Positions 9,901 through 17,805 of a DNA stretch of 64,000 nucleotides are shown in pieces (position 1 is the first letter of the stretch; each line of letters opens with the position of its first letter). A program made the translations under genes and the position numbers. The notes beneath the pieces are model-generated. The model was not told where the DNA came from and did no database searches. It was given only the letters and a program-made list of their open reading frames with translations. Source of the stretch: Thioalkalivibrio sp. ALE31 (GTDB lineage: Bacteria; Pseudomonadota; Gammaproteobacteria; Ectothiorhodospirales; Ectothiorhodospiraceae); NCBI RefSeq assembly GCF_000377405.1, contig NZ_KB905020.1, forward strand, positions 310,001 to 374,000, read 5' to 3'.

Positions 9901-10435
9901 CGCCCGGCCGGTCCGAGCGCACCAGTTCGAGATAGAAGCGCCCCGGGAAGCGCCGCATCCAGGGTTCCAGATCCTCGGCCAGCAGGGCGCGGGCGGTCCC
10001 TGAACCGTTCACGAACAGCCCGTCAATGCCCCCCGACAGCGCGATCAGGCCCTCGGCCGCCGCGTCCAGCCAGGCACAGTCCACCCGCGGGATCCCCTTC
10101 TCCTGGCCTTCCTGCCAGGCCCGCGAGATCAGCCGCGTCAGGTTGCGGTAGCCGGGATCGTTCTGCGCCAGCAGCGTCATCCGTGCCAGACTGCCGTCGG
10201 CGCGCGCATCGCGTACCAGCACGTCCGCCCCGATAATCGGCTGCACGCCCTGTGCGATCGCGGCGCGGTAGAACTTCACCAGCCCGAACAGGTTGCAATG
10301 ATCGGTGACCGCGACGGCCGGCATGCCGCCATCGACGACCGCCTTCACCAGCGGCTTCAGCCGCACCAGGCCGTCGACCAGGGAGTACTCCGAATGCACC
10401 CGCAGGTGCACGAAGCCGGGATGGGCTTCGCTCAT
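6962..10435 (-). CDS. dnaE: DNA polymerase III alpha subunit
   Basis: 1157 residues, the replicative polymerase of the chromosome. An N-terminal PHP domain ([22 protein letters not shown]) precedes the C-family polymerase core. The catalytic motif PDFDVDF falls at 396-402, almost the same numbering as in E. coli, and is preceded by the [14 protein letters not shown] loop. Helix-hairpin-helix and OB-fold regions follow. The ATG at 10435 overlaps the rnhB stop as ATGA, so translation is coupled. Longer upstream readings would run through rnhB and are rejected. Complete, with no sign of damage. Confidence 0.98.
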   Translation of the reverse strand: MSEAHPGFVHLRVHSEYSLVDGLVRLKPLVKAVVDGGMPAVAVTDHCNLFGLVKFYRAAIAQGVQPIIGADVLVRDARADGSLARMTLLAQNDPGYRNLTRLISRAWQEGQEKGIPRVDCAWLDAAAEGLIALSGGIDGLFVNGSGTARALLAEDLEPWMRRFPGRFYLELVRSDRPGEEAWIEQALAAAEAFDLPVVATNDVRFLRPEDFEAHEARVCIHDGVTLDDPRRPRRYSEAQYLRSPEEMAERFADIPEALANSVAIARRCSVSLTLGESVLPDFPVPEGYTVEDHLRETSAKGLAARLERFCFAPQEDYEARLQRELDVICQMGFPGYFLIVADFIQWAKDNGIPVGPGRGSGAGSLVAYALGITDLDPLRYELLFERFLNPERVSMPDFDVDFCMEKRDDVIDYVAERYGRDKVSQIITHGTMAAKAVVRDVGRVLGHGYGFVDRIAKLIPFELGMTLQKALTESEDLKALYDEDEEVRAIIDLAQKLEGLTRNAGKHAGGVVIAPSALTDFSPLYCEDDGGSLVTHFDKDDVEAVGLVKFDFLGLRTLTIIDWAVENVRKMDAEERVDLDAIPLDDPDTFRLLKDYQTTAVFQLESGGMKDLIKRLQPDSFEEIIALVALYRPGPLQSGMVDDFIDRKHGRAQVEYPHPDLEPILKPTYGVILYQEQVMQIAQVLGNYTLGGADLLRRAMGKKKPEEMAKQREIFLEGALGRGVDEGVATYIFDLMEKFAGYGFNKSHSAAYALVAYQTAWLKAHYPAPFMAAVLSADMDNTDKVVGLIEECRNMGLEVLPPDVNQSDYRFTCRDAQTVVYGLGAIKGVGESAIDTLLKARGQGGDFHGLVDLCQRVDLGKLNKRVLETLVRAGAMDGLGANRATLLNDIPMAVAAAEQTERNASLGVVDLFGDPAAAVIPESATLEEMDDDERLRGEKDTLGLYLTGHPVERYRAELLRLTGTTLQALEAKLEDRPDETQGQKWRGKQETVRIAGLIVGVRVRNTQSGRMGIVTLDDRSGRAEVVLFNDDFTQYKDRLEPDALLVAEGTVTLDDYAGGTRMRARAVYSLDEARAQWARALHLCLEGVVPEQVAHLRGLMEAHREGPCRVHMCYRRDGLEADISLPEGWTIRPDERLLRGIQQSLGPDCEAQVLYGR

Positions 10436-11034
10436 GCCCCGGCCTCCTGCTCCCGCGCGGCGATGGCACGCGCGACGGGCCCGAAGCTGCGCCGGTGCTG
10501 GGGACACGGACCCAGGCGCTCCAGGGCCTCGCGATGGGCCACCGTCGGATAGCCCGAGTGCCGATCAAAACCGTACTCGGGGTAGTCGCCGTGGAGTTCA
10601 CGCAACCAGCCGTCGCGGGCCACCTTCGCGATGATCGAGGCTGCACTGATGGCCGCCACCGAACCGTCCCCGCCGACGATGGCCTCGGCCGTCCAGGGCC
10701 CCTCGGGGGTAAAGCGCCCATCGACCAGCAGGTGCGCGGGTGCCAGGGCCAGACCGGCCACGGCTCGCTGCATCGCCAACAGAGTGGCGCGGTGGATATT
10801 CAGTGTGTCGATCTCCGCGGCCTCGGCCCGCCCCAACGACCACGCCAGTGCATCCGCGCGGATCTGTACGTCCAGCGCCTCCCGGCGCCGGGCACTCAGC
10901 TTTTTGGAGTCGGTCAGGCCGGGACAGGCGTAGTCCTGCGGCAGAATCACGGCCGCCGCGACCACCGGCCCGGCCAGCGGCCCGCGCCCGACCTCGTCCA
11001 CGCCGGCGACGTGGCGCTGCGCTGCCTCTGTCAT
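10432..11034 (-). CDS. rnhB: Ribonuclease HII
   Basis: 200 residues. RNase HII removes RNA from RNA-DNA hybrids and single ribonucleotides from DNA. The conserved [16 protein letters not shown] motif with catalytic Asp and Glu opens the protein, and [12 protein letters not shown] and [14 protein letters not shown] follow in family order. The ATG at 11034 is chosen for its GGAG ribosome site five bases upstream; a start 30 bases earlier lacks one. It is the first gene of rnhB-dnaE-accA-tilS. In the conserved order lpxB lies just upstream, but here lpxB has been turned round (see gnnA-gnnB-lpxB). Confidence 0.96.
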   Translation of the reverse strand: MTEAAQRHVAGVDEVGRGPLAGPVVAAAVILPQDYACPGLTDSKKLSARRREALDVQIRADALAWSLGRAEAAEIDTLNIHRATLLAMQRAVAGLALAPAHLLVDGRFTPEGPWTAEAIVGGDGSVAAISAASIIAKVARDGWLRELHGDYPEYGFDRHSGYPTVAHREALERLGPCPQHRRSFGPVARAIAAREQEAGA

Positions 11035-11102
11035 GGAGTCTCCACCACGGTGAACTGCGGGCAATCATCCGAACACGACCATGCGCCGCGCCGGGGATCC
11101 GT

Positions 11103-11108
11103 TACAAT
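11103..11108 (+). promoter_or_regulatory. Possible -10 element for gnnA-gnnB-lpxB
   Basis: TACAAT lies 46 bases before the gnnA start in the 119-base divergent gap between rnhB and gnnA. No good -35 hexamer is visible at 16-18 bases upstream, so this is a weak call resting on the need for a plus-strand promoter in this gap. Confidence 0.25.
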
Positions 11109-11153
11109 AGCGCCGAAAATCCTAGCACACCCCCTCCGGATCCGAGCCTACCC

Positions 11154-12167
11154 ATGTCCCAATCCCCGTTACGCTGCGCCGCCATCGGCGTGGGCCACCT
11201 CGGCAGATGGCATGCCGCCAAGTACGCTGCGCTGCCGGATACCGAGCTGGTGGCCGTGGTCGACGCCGACCCCGAAACCGCCCAACGCGTGGCGGCCGAC
11301 AACGACTGCCGCGCGGAGACCGATCATCGCGCCCTGATCGGGCAGGTCGATGCGGTCTCCATCGCCGCCCCCACCACCCTTCACTACGACATCGCCCGCG
11401 ATTTCCTCGAGGCCGGCTGCCACGTGCTCGTGGAGAAGCCCATCACCGCGACCCTGGAGCAGGCCGAGGCCCTGAACCGGATCGCCGAGAAGCAGGGCGT
11501 GGTACTCCAGGTCGGGCATCTGGAACGCTTCAATGCCGCCCTGCGCCGACTGACCGAGAGCCCGCTGCATCCCCGATTCATCGAGTCCCATCGCCTGGCG
11601 CCCTACAAGCCTCGCGCCACCGATGTCTCGGTCGTCCTGGACCTGATGATCCACGACATCGACATCATCCTGTCGCTGGTGGACGCGCCGCTGACCGAGA
11701 TCCGCGCCTCCGGTGCCCGGGTGCTGACCGGCGACATCGACATCGCCAACGCCCGCCTGGAGTTCGCGAACGGCTGCGTCGCCAATGTCACCTCCAGCCG
11801 CATCAGCACCAAGTCCGAGCGCCGCATGCGCATCTTCCAGTCGCATGCCTACGCATCCGTCGACTTCCAGAATCGCATCCTGTCGCTGAACCATATCGGT
11901 GACCCCGATCCGGAGACCGGCGCCCCGGCCATCCATCGCGAGGAGAGTGTGTTCGACGAGGCCGATGCCCTGCTCGCCGAGATCCAGGCTTTCGTGGCCG
12001 CGGTCCGCGGCCAGGGTCCGGTCGTCGTCAGCGGCCGCGACGGCCAGCGCGCGCTGGAGACGGCCAGCCGCATCACCGACCTGGTCTATGAAAACCTGAA
12101 CATCATGAGCCGGGCCGACGGCCCGCACAGCCACCTCGATGCGAACCCCACAGGAGTCAAGCCGTGA
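11154..12167 (+). CDS. gnnA: Gfo/Idh/MocA dehydrogenase, likely UDP-GlcNAc 3-dehydrogenase GnnA
   Basis: 337 residues. An N-terminal Rossmann fold begins with IGVGHLGRWH (11-20). The family lysine lies in VEKPIT (K95), and MIHDID supplies the conserved active-site histidine (H167). In Acidithiobacillus ferrooxidans, GnnA oxidises the 3-OH of UDP-GlcNAc and GnnB aminates it, giving UDP-GlcNAc3N, which LpxA then N-acylates. I assign GnnA because it is followed, with a four-base overlap, by a DegT-type aminotransferase and then lpxB. The family alone would also allow another sugar-nucleotide oxidase, for example in O-antigen synthesis, but no other glycan genes are nearby. Confidence 0.78.
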   Translation: MSQSPLRCAAIGVGHLGRWHAAKYAALPDTELVAVVDADPETAQRVAADNDCRAETDHRALIGQVDAVSIAAPTTLHYDIARDFLEAGCHVLVEKPITATLEQAEALNRIAEKQGVVLQVGHLERFNAALRRLTESPLHPRFIESHRLAPYKPRATDVSVVLDLMIHDIDIILSLVDAPLTEIRASGARVLTGDIDIANARLEFANGCVANVTSSRISTKSERRMRIFQSHAYASVDFQNRILSLNHIGDPDPETGAPAIHREESVFDEADALLAEIQAFVAAVRGQGPVVVSGRDGQRALETASRITDLVYENLNIMSRADGPHSHLDANPTGVKP

Positions 12168-13261
12168 TCCCGATGGTCGACCTGCAGCGCCAGTACCAGA
12201 GCCTGCGCCCCGAAATCGATGCCGCCCTTCAGGACGTGCTGGCCGGCGCCCGTTTCATCCTGGGCCCCAATGTGCAGACCCTGGAACAGGAACTGGCCGA
12301 CTACCTCGGCGTCGAGCACGCGATCACCTGCGCGTCGGGCACCGATGCCCTGCATCTGGCCCTGGCCGCGGCCGGGATCGGCCCGGGTGACGAGGTCATC
12401 ACCACCCCGTTCACCTTCATCGCCACGGCCGAGGCCATCCGCTACGTCGGGGCCGACCCGATCTTTGTGGACATCGACCCGCGCACCTTCAACATCGATC
12501 CGGATCAGGTAGAGGCTGCGATCACCGAACGCACCCTGGCGATCCTGCCGGTGCACCTGTTCGGCCAGCCAGCCGACATGCCACGCCTGCAGGCCATCGC
12601 CGAGAAGCACAAGGTGATGATCGTGGAGGACTGTGCGCAGTCCTTTGGCGCGACGGTCGACGGCGTGCAGACCGGTGCGGGCAATGCCTTCGGCTGCTTC
12701 TCGTTCTTCCCCAGCAAGAACCTCGGGGCCTTCGGCGACGGCGGCCTGGTCACCACCAGCTGCCCGTCGTCCGCCGAGGCCCTGCGCCGTCTGCGCAATC
12801 ACGGTTCCAGCGAGCGCTACTACCACGACGAGATCGGCTACAACAGCCGGCTGGACGAGATGCAGGCCGCGATCCTTCGGGTGAAGCTGCCGCACATCGA
12901 TACCTACAACGCGGAGCGCCGCCGGGTCGCCGCGCGCTACCGCGACGGCCTGGCCGGCCTGCCCGTGGAGGTGCCCTTCGAGGACGGTATCGGGACCCAC
13001 GTCTACCATCAGTACACGCTGCTGACCGATCACCGCGATACCATCATGGAGGCCCTCAAGGCCGCCGAGGTCGCCTGCGCGATCTACTACCCAGTGCCCC
13101 TGCACCAGCAGAAGGCCTTCGCCGACCTGAAGAATCGCCCGGAATCGCTGCCCGTCACCGAAGACATCGCCGCGCGCTGCCTGTCGCTGCCCGTGTTCCC
13201 CGAACTCGAGGACGCGACCATCGACATGATCTGCGGGAAGATCCGCGAAGCCCTCGCATGA
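12164..13261 (+). CDS. gnnB: DegT/DnrJ/EryC1 PLP aminotransferase, likely UDP-3-keto-GlcNAc transaminase GnnB
   Basis: 365 residues of the sugar-nucleotide aminotransferase family. Landmarks are MVDLQRQYQSL at the N-terminus, CASGTDALHLAL phosphate-binding turn, EDCAQSFGA (the Asp that contacts pyridoxal) and the PLP lysine in FFPSKNLGAFGDGG (K185). It should transfer an amino group, probably from glutamate, to the 3-keto sugar made by the upstream dehydrogenase. The GTG start overlaps the gnnA stop (GTGA), with an AGGAG ribosome site upstream. The gap to lpxB is 40 bases, so all three are probably one transcript. Confidence 0.8.
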   Translation: MIPMVDLQRQYQSLRPEIDAALQDVLAGARFILGPNVQTLEQELADYLGVEHAITCASGTDALHLALAAAGIGPGDEVITTPFTFIATAEAIRYVGADPIFVDIDPRTFNIDPDQVEAAITERTLAILPVHLFGQPADMPRLQAIAEKHKVMIVEDCAQSFGATVDGVQTGAGNAFGCFSFFPSKNLGAFGDGGLVTTSCPSSAEALRRLRNHGSSERYYHDEIGYNSRLDEMQAAILRVKLPHIDTYNAERRRVAARYRDGLAGLPVEVPFEDGIGTHVYHQYTLLTDHRDTIMEALKAAEVACAIYYPVPLHQQKAFADLKNRPESLPVTEDIAARCLSLPVFPELEDATIDMICGKIREALA

Positions 13262-13301
13262 CGCCACCCCGCCCCGCGCCGACTGGAGCCCCGCTCCGGC
13301 A

Positions 13302-14468
13302 ATGACGCAGCATGTGGTGATCTGCGCCGGCGAAAGCTCGGGAGACGCCCTCGGGGCGGGGCTGGTCCACGAGCTCTCCGCGCTCGAGCCCGGACTGCGC
13401 TACTCGGGCATGGGCGGGACACAGATGCGGGCCGCCGGCGTCGACACGCTGATCGACGTCTCCGAGCTCGCGGTGGTCGGCCTGGTCGATGTGCTGGTGA
13501 ACTACCCGCGCCTGCGCCGGCTGTTCCGGCGCATGAGCCGCCATCTCGAAACCGAGCGTCCGGACCTGCTGGTCCTGGTCGACTACGTGGAGTTCAACCT
13601 GCGCCTCGCGGCACATGCCCGCCGCCTCGGGATTCGTGTGCTGTTCTACGTCAGCCCGCAGCTTTGGGCCTGGCGCTCCGGGCGCATCAAGCGCATTCGC
13701 CGCTGCGTCGACGCCATGGCGGTCCTGTTCCCGTTCGAGACCGAGGTCTACGAGACCGCCGGCGTACCGGTGCGCTATGTCGGCAACCCGTTGGTGGACC
13801 GGGTGCAACCGCCGCAAACACCGATTCGGGAAACGCTGGACCTGCTGCCCGAGACGCGACTGGTTGGCCTGTTGCCCGGCAGCCGGAGCGGCGAACTGAA
13901 GCGCCACTGGCCCATGCTCGTAGACACGGTCCGGCGCATCCATGCCGCGCATCCGGATGTACGGTTCGTGGTTTCGATGGCACCCGGGGTAACGACCGAT
14001 CGCTTGACCGAGCTCGCGGCCTGGGACGACCTGCCCCTGCAGTTCGTGGGAGGTGATGCGCAAACCCATTCCCTGATGGCCGGGGCGGATCTCCTGCTGA
14101 TTGCCTCCGGCACAGCCACGCTCGAGGCCGGACTGCTCCAGGCCCCGATGCTGGTCTTCTACCGGATGGGGGCCGTGAGCCATGCTGTGTTCTCGCGCCT
14201 CGTTCGCCTCGAGAACATCGCCCTGGTCAATATCGTCGGGGGCGAGCGCCTGGTACCCGAGTACCTGCAAGAAGATGCCAGCCCCGAGCGCCTCGCGCGG
14301 GATGCCATGAGCCTGCTCACACACCCCGAGGAACGGTTGGCCATGCGTGAACGGCTGGCCCGCGTGCGAGAACGCCTGGGGGATGGTGGGGCCGACCGCC
14401 GCGTCGCCGAAATGGCGCAGGAACTCCTCCAGCACGGCCATCTGTTGACTAGGGAGACGCTGATTTAA
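13302..14468 (+). CDS. lpxB: Lipid-A-disaccharide synthase
   Basis: 388 residues, the normal length for LpxB, the glycosyltransferase that joins lipid X to UDP-diacylglucosamine to make the lipid A disaccharide. It opens with VVICAGESSGDALGAGL, and contains VLVDYVEFNLRLA, YVSPQLWAWR and LPGSRSGELKRH, all LpxB hallmarks. It is third in the gnnA-gnnB-lpxB operon and convergent with lpxA. The last five codons (RETLI) and the stop are supplied by a copy of a dispersed short repeat (14452-14470), so the C-terminal tail seems to have been set by repeat insertion. Confidence 0.96.
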   Translation: MTQHVVICAGESSGDALGAGLVHELSALEPGLRYSGMGGTQMRAAGVDTLIDVSELAVVGLVDVLVNYPRLRRLFRRMSRHLETERPDLLVLVDYVEFNLRLAAHARRLGIRVLFYVSPQLWAWRSGRIKRIRRCVDAMAVLFPFETEVYETAGVPVRYVGNPLVDRVQPPQTPIRETLDLLPETRLVGLLPGSRSGELKRHWPMLVDTVRRIHAAHPDVRFVVSMAPGVTTDRLTELAAWDDLPLQFVGGDAQTHSLMAGADLLLIASGTATLEAGLLQAPMLVFYRMGAVSHAVFSRLVRLENIALVNIVGGERLVPEYLQEDASPERLARDAMSLLTHPEERLAMRERLARVRERLGDGGADRRVAEMAQELLQHGHLLTRETLI

Positions 14469-14470
14469 TC
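14452..14470. repeat. Dispersed GGGAAACGCTGAT-type repeat, copy 1
   Basis: The sequence GGGAGACGCTGATTTAATC matches the core found at 31251, 38661, 46791 and 55505. This copy overlaps the lpxB C-terminus and provides its stop codon. It abuts the longer inverted-repeat element that fills the lpxB-lpxA gap. Confidence 0.6.
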
Positions 14471-14857
14471 ACAGAGGACACGGAGTGCACGGAGAAGGGA
14501 AAGGTCAAAGGCGGTATACAGGAAGCTGGGAAGGCAGGAAGGGGTTACAGGGGTGAGGCGCCGGTGGGCTCGGGGGCATCTGGGAGCTCCTGAGGGAGCG
14601 TGGCTGCGAACGTAGCGCGACTATGTTCCGTGAGACGGGGCGCCCTCGACGTTCGCCACGTCGCTTTGTGACCCAAAATGACGAATGGGTCGCCCCCGGA
14701 TCACATACCGGTGATGGCCCATTCACTTTGCGGTTACAGCAACGGCCCGCCAGAAAGGCCCGTTTACTGAAACCATCTGAATCGGAATTTCTTCGCCCCT
14801 TCCGACCTTCCTGTGAATCGCCTTTGCCCTTCTCCGTGCACTCCGTGTCCACTGTGG
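14470..14857. repeat. Inverted-repeat element (CACGGAG type) between lpxB and lpxA
   Basis: A 388-base non-coding element fills the convergent gap. Its ends are long, nearly perfect inverted arms: 14470-14513 and 14819-14857, both carrying CACGGAGTGCACGGAGAAGG. A second, weaker inverted pair lies just inside (near 14518-14545 and 14788-14815, ACAGGAAG...GGAAGGGG). The arms are built from short purine-rich CACAGAG/CACGGAG units about ten bases apart. Short open frames inside show no domain and are not called as genes. The design resembles a non-autonomous mobile element or a structured repeat; similar CACGAAG-type arms bound the element at 54651. Confidence 0.65.
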
Positions 14858-14888
14858 TTCCATGACCGAGGGAGTTGGAGCGCAAAGG

Positions 14889-15671
14889 TCAGTGGGGGCG
14901 GCCGCCGCGCAGGATGCCGCGCCGGCTGCCACGGACGAACCCGATCAGGTTGCGCACCTCGGGGAAATCGGTCTCCTCGAACATCGTGTCGAGGTGGCTC
15001 TCGCGGCCGGCCCGGCCGCGCATGCCCTGAATGAATACCCGATGGAGCGCCTGGATGGCCTCGTTGGAAAAGCCATTGCGCTTGAGCCCCACCTTGTTGA
15101 TCCCGATCAGACGCGCGTAGTTTCCGCTCGCCAGGCAGTACGGCGGCAGGTCGCGGTTCAGGGCGGCCCCCATGCTGGTAAAGGCATAGGTCCCCACCCG
15201 GCAGAACTGATGCACCAGGGTGAACCCCCCCAGTGTTGCGTGATCCTGGATCTCCACATGCCCGGCCAGCGAAGTGGCGTTGGAGAAGATGATGCTGTTG
15301 CCAATGGTGCAGTCGTGGGCGATGTGCACGTACGCCATGATCAGGTTGTCGTGCCCGATCACCGTTTCGCCCAGCCCCTTCTCGGTGCCCCGGTGCAGCG
15401 TCACCGATTCGCGGATCACGTTGCGGTCACCGATCACCAGCCGGGTCGGCTCGCCGCGATAGCTGGTGTCCTGCGGCTCCTCCCCGAGCGAGGAGAACTG
15501 GAAAATCCGGTTGTCGCGCCCGATCTCCGTGGGCCCGTTAATCACCACGTGCGGCCCGACCCGGGTCCCGGCGCCGATCTTCACGTTGGCACCGATCACC
15601 GAGAACGGTCCGATCTCCACCGAGGAGTCGATCTCGGCACTGGGATGGACGTCGGCCCGCGGATCAATCAC
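14889..15671 (-). CDS. lpxA: UDP-N-acetylglucosamine (or GlcNAc3N) acyltransferase
   Basis: 260 residues from the GTG at 15671, which overlaps the fabZ stop as GTGA; the first residues MIDPRADVHP then align with other LpxA proteins. The left-handed hexapeptide-repeat helix is obvious. Counterparts of E. coli catalytic-site histidines 122, 125, 144 and 160 are all present (H116, H119, H138, H154). The position equivalent to E. coli Gly173, the acyl-chain ruler, is Met167; Met there selects ten-carbon chains in Pseudomonas aeruginosa. With gnnA/gnnB close by, the sugar substrate may be UDP-GlcNAc3N. It is the last gene of the minus-strand envelope block. Confidence 0.95.
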   Translation of the reverse strand: MIDPRADVHPSAEIDSSVEIGPFSVIGANVKIGAGTRVGPHVVINGPTEIGRDNRIFQFSSLGEEPQDTSYRGEPTRLVIGDRNVIRESVTLHRGTEKGLGETVIGHDNLIMAYVHIAHDCTIGNSIIFSNATSLAGHVEIQDHATLGGFTLVHQFCRVGTYAFTSMGAALNRDLPPYCLASGNYARLIGINKVGLKRNGFSNEAIQALHRVFIQGMRGRAGRESHLDTMFEETDFPEVRNLIGFVRGSRRGILRGGRPH

Positions 15672-16162
15672 GCCGGAATTTCCTGGCCGGAACACATCAG
15701 TTGTGCGGTGGCGCAGACATCCTCGCCGACCTTCGCTACCGCATCGAAGCGCCAGATCCCGCGCACCGTACGCTTGAGATCAACCCGCAGGTGAAGCTGA
15801 TCGCCGGGCACCACCTGACGCCGAAAACGCGCCTCGTCGATGCCGACGAACAGGTAGAGCTGCTGCTTGTCCTGATTCTCGTTGCGCGCCTCTTCCGTCT
15901 TGAATGCCAGGAGCCCGGTCGCCTGGGCCAGGGCCTCGAGGATCAGGACCCCCGGCATCACCGGCTTGATCGGGAAATGGCCCTGAAAATACGGCTCGTT
16001 GATGCTGACATTCTTGATCCCCGTGAGATAGCTGCCCGCCTCCCACTCCAGCACCCGATCCACCATGAGGAACGGGTAGCGATGCGGCAGGTAGCGCATG
16101 ATCTCCTGGACGTTAAAGTCATCCACGCCGGTGTCCTTTTTCTGATTCTTGAGATGCCGCAT
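15668..16162 (-). CDS. fabZ: 3-hydroxyacyl-ACP dehydratase FabZ
   Basis: 164 residues from the ATG at 16162. It has a hot-dog fold with LPHRYPFLMVDRV, the catalytic His in FQGHFPIKPVMPG and the catalytic Glu in LILEALAQATG. FabZ removes water from 3-hydroxyacyl-ACP in fatty acid elongation and competes with LpxA and LpxD for the same acyl-ACP. The N-terminus is about 12 residues longer than most FabZ proteins; a GTG at 16126 would give the more usual length. It sits between lpxD and lpxA as in most gammaproteobacteria. Confidence 0.95.
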   Translation of the reverse strand: MRHLKNQKKDTGVDDFNVQEIMRYLPHRYPFLMVDRVLEWEAGSYLTGIKNVSINEPYFQGHFPIKPVMPGVLILEALAQATGLLAFKTEEARNENQDKQQLYLFVGIDEARFRRQVVPGDQLHLRVDLKRTVRGIWRFDAVAKVGEDVCATAQLMCSGQEIPA

Positions 16163-16257
16163 ACGGACCGCTGCGCGGACGTGCGATACGACGTTCGATC
16201 GGTTCTTCGCCCGTACATGGGCCAGAACCGGCTGTTCCCGGGACGGGATCGTCCCCC

Positions 16258-17271
16258 CTAACGTGCCAGGCGTCGCAGCCGTGCCAGCATGCGATTCCAC
16301 AGCCGCGCCTCCTGATGCGGCACCCCGGACGCGTAGTGACCCGCCCGGTCGATGGAGCGCGTAACCAACGTCATCGCGTGGATCGTCACGTGATCCGCAA
16401 TGGAAAGATGCCCCAGGATCCCGGCGCCGCCCCCGATCGCGCAATGGGCCCCGATACGGGCACTCCCCGCAATGCCCACACAGCCGGCAATGGCAGTATG
16501 GTCGCCAATCTCGACGTTATGGGCAACATGAACGAGGTTGTCGATCTTCACACCGGTGCCGATGCGCGTCGCCTGCAGCGCCCCGCGATCAATGGTGGTA
16601 TTAGCCCCGATTTCCACATTCGAGCCGATCACGACGCGGCCCAGCTGCTCGATCTTCTCCCAGCCGTTGCCGCCGGCCGATGCGAAGCCGAAGCCGTCGG
16701 CGCCGATCACGCAGCCGCTGTGCAGGATGCACCGTTCCCCGACCTCCACCCCATCGAGCAGCGTCACGCGCGGGTACAGGAAGGTGCCGGCCCCGATGGT
16801 GACGCCCTCACCGACCACACAATGCGCGGACACCACGGCCCCCGCGCCGATCACCGTCCCGGCACCAATCACGGCGCCAACCGCGACGCTTGCATCGGCC
16901 GCCACCGAAGCACCGGGATCGACGAACGCACCCGGATGTACGCCCGCGGGCCGCAAGCGGCGGCGAGCGCCGAGGCACTGACTCGCACGTGCATAGCCCA
17001 GGTAGACATCCTGCAGCACAATCAGGGGCCGCCCGGGAATCACAGGCAGGTCCGCGGTTGCGGGCACCAGGATCACGCCCGCAGCACAGTTCTCGATTTC
17101 TTCGGCATGCCGGTCGGGGTCGGTGACGAAGGTCAGATCCCCGGGTCCGGCTGCGGCCAGCGGGGCCAGCCCCGCAACCCGCCGCTCACCCTCGCCGACA
17201 AGCCGCCCGCCCAGGGTTTCCGCCAGCTCGCGGGCGGTATACCCGCCGTCAGTCGCGCTGCATTGCGGCAA
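16258..17271 (-). CDS. lpxD: UDP-3-O-acylglucosamine N-acyltransferase
   Basis: 337 residues. An N-terminal uridine-binding domain (DLTFVTDPDRH) is followed by a long hexapeptide-repeat helix and a C-terminal helix ending RMLARLRRLAR. The catalytic histidine lies in KIDNLVHVAHNVEIG. LpxD adds the second hydroxyacyl chain in lipid A synthesis. The start overlaps the skp-like gene by 23 bases. The third step of the pathway, LpxC, is not encoded here. Confidence 0.95.
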   Translation of the reverse strand: MPQCSATDGGYTARELAETLGGRLVGEGERRVAGLAPLAAAGPGDLTFVTDPDRHAEEIENCAAGVILVPATADLPVIPGRPLIVLQDVYLGYARASQCLGARRRLRPAGVHPGAFVDPGASVAADASVAVGAVIGAGTVIGAGAVVSAHCVVGEGVTIGAGTFLYPRVTLLDGVEVGERCILHSGCVIGADGFGFASAGGNGWEKIEQLGRVVIGSNVEIGANTTIDRGALQATRIGTGVKIDNLVHVAHNVEIGDHTAIAGCVGIAGSARIGAHCAIGGGAGILGHLSIADHVTIHAMTLVTRSIDRAGHYASGVPHQEARLWNRMLARLRRLAR

Positions 17272-17764
17272 GGATGTCGTCCGTAATATCGATGCGATCG
17301 CTGGCGTAGAGCACGTTACGCTCGGTGAGGATCAGGTCGATGTCGCGTTCGCGGGCGAGGTCGACGATGGCATCGTTGATACGCCGCTGGAGCTTGGCCA
17401 GCTCCTCGTTGCGACGCACGTTCAGGTCCTCGCTGAAGCTCTCCTGGGCCCGCCGGAACTCGCGCGAGCGCTGCGAAAACTCGCGTTCCAGGTCGGCACG
17501 TTCCGACGGATTCATCAGGTCCCCGTCGCGCTCCAGCCGGTCCCGCAGGCGCTGCAGCTCCTCGCGTTCCGCCACGAGTTCCGAGTCACGCGGGGAAAAT
17601 TCGCGCTCCAGTTCGCGCATCGCCTCCTCGGCCTGCGGCGAATCCTCGAGGATCCGGTTCATGGTGACGAAGGCCACGTTCTGCGCGCCCGCCGCCGCCG
17701 GCAGCGCCAGCCACCCGCTGACGACCATCATCACGATCACCCACCAGGCTAGCCCGGATCTCAT
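17249..17764 (-). CDS. skp: Periplasmic OmpH/Skp-family chaperone
   Basis: 171 residues with a signal peptide (about 1-27, ending PAAAGA). The mature part opens with NVAFVTMNRILEDSPQA, typical of OmpH/Skp, and continues as long charged helices that form the tentacles of the trimer. Skp holds unfolded outer-membrane proteins for the BAM machine, and the gene follows bamA directly. The ATG at 17764 is chosen because a GGGAGG ribosome site lies five bases upstream; the frame extends upstream to 17803 without one. Confidence 0.92.
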   Translation of the reverse strand: MRSGLAWWVIVMMVVSGWLALPAAAGAQNVAFVTMNRILEDSPQAEEAMRELEREFSPRDSELVAEREELQRLRDRLERDGDLMNPSERADLEREFSQRSREFRRAQESFSEDLNVRRNEELAKLQRRINDAIVDLARERDIDLILTERNVLYASDRIDITDDILAAMQRD

Positions 17765-17805
17765 ACCGCCTCCCGATGCCCTGGCATCGCTTGCATCGAC
17801 CATCT

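Noticed and set aside
6944-10003. Plus-strand frame of about 1000 codons over dnaE
   Set aside because: Antisense shadow; the minus strand encodes the intact polymerase.
11154-13261. gnnA-gnnB as O-antigen amino-sugar genes
   Set aside because: Not excluded, but no glycosyltransferase, flippase or polymerase is close, while lpxB and lpxA are.
14505-14885. Possible small minus-strand gene (about 126 codons) in the lpxB-lpxA gap
   Set aside because: It is translated from the inverted arms (TVDTECTEKG-type residues) and has no domain or ribosome site.
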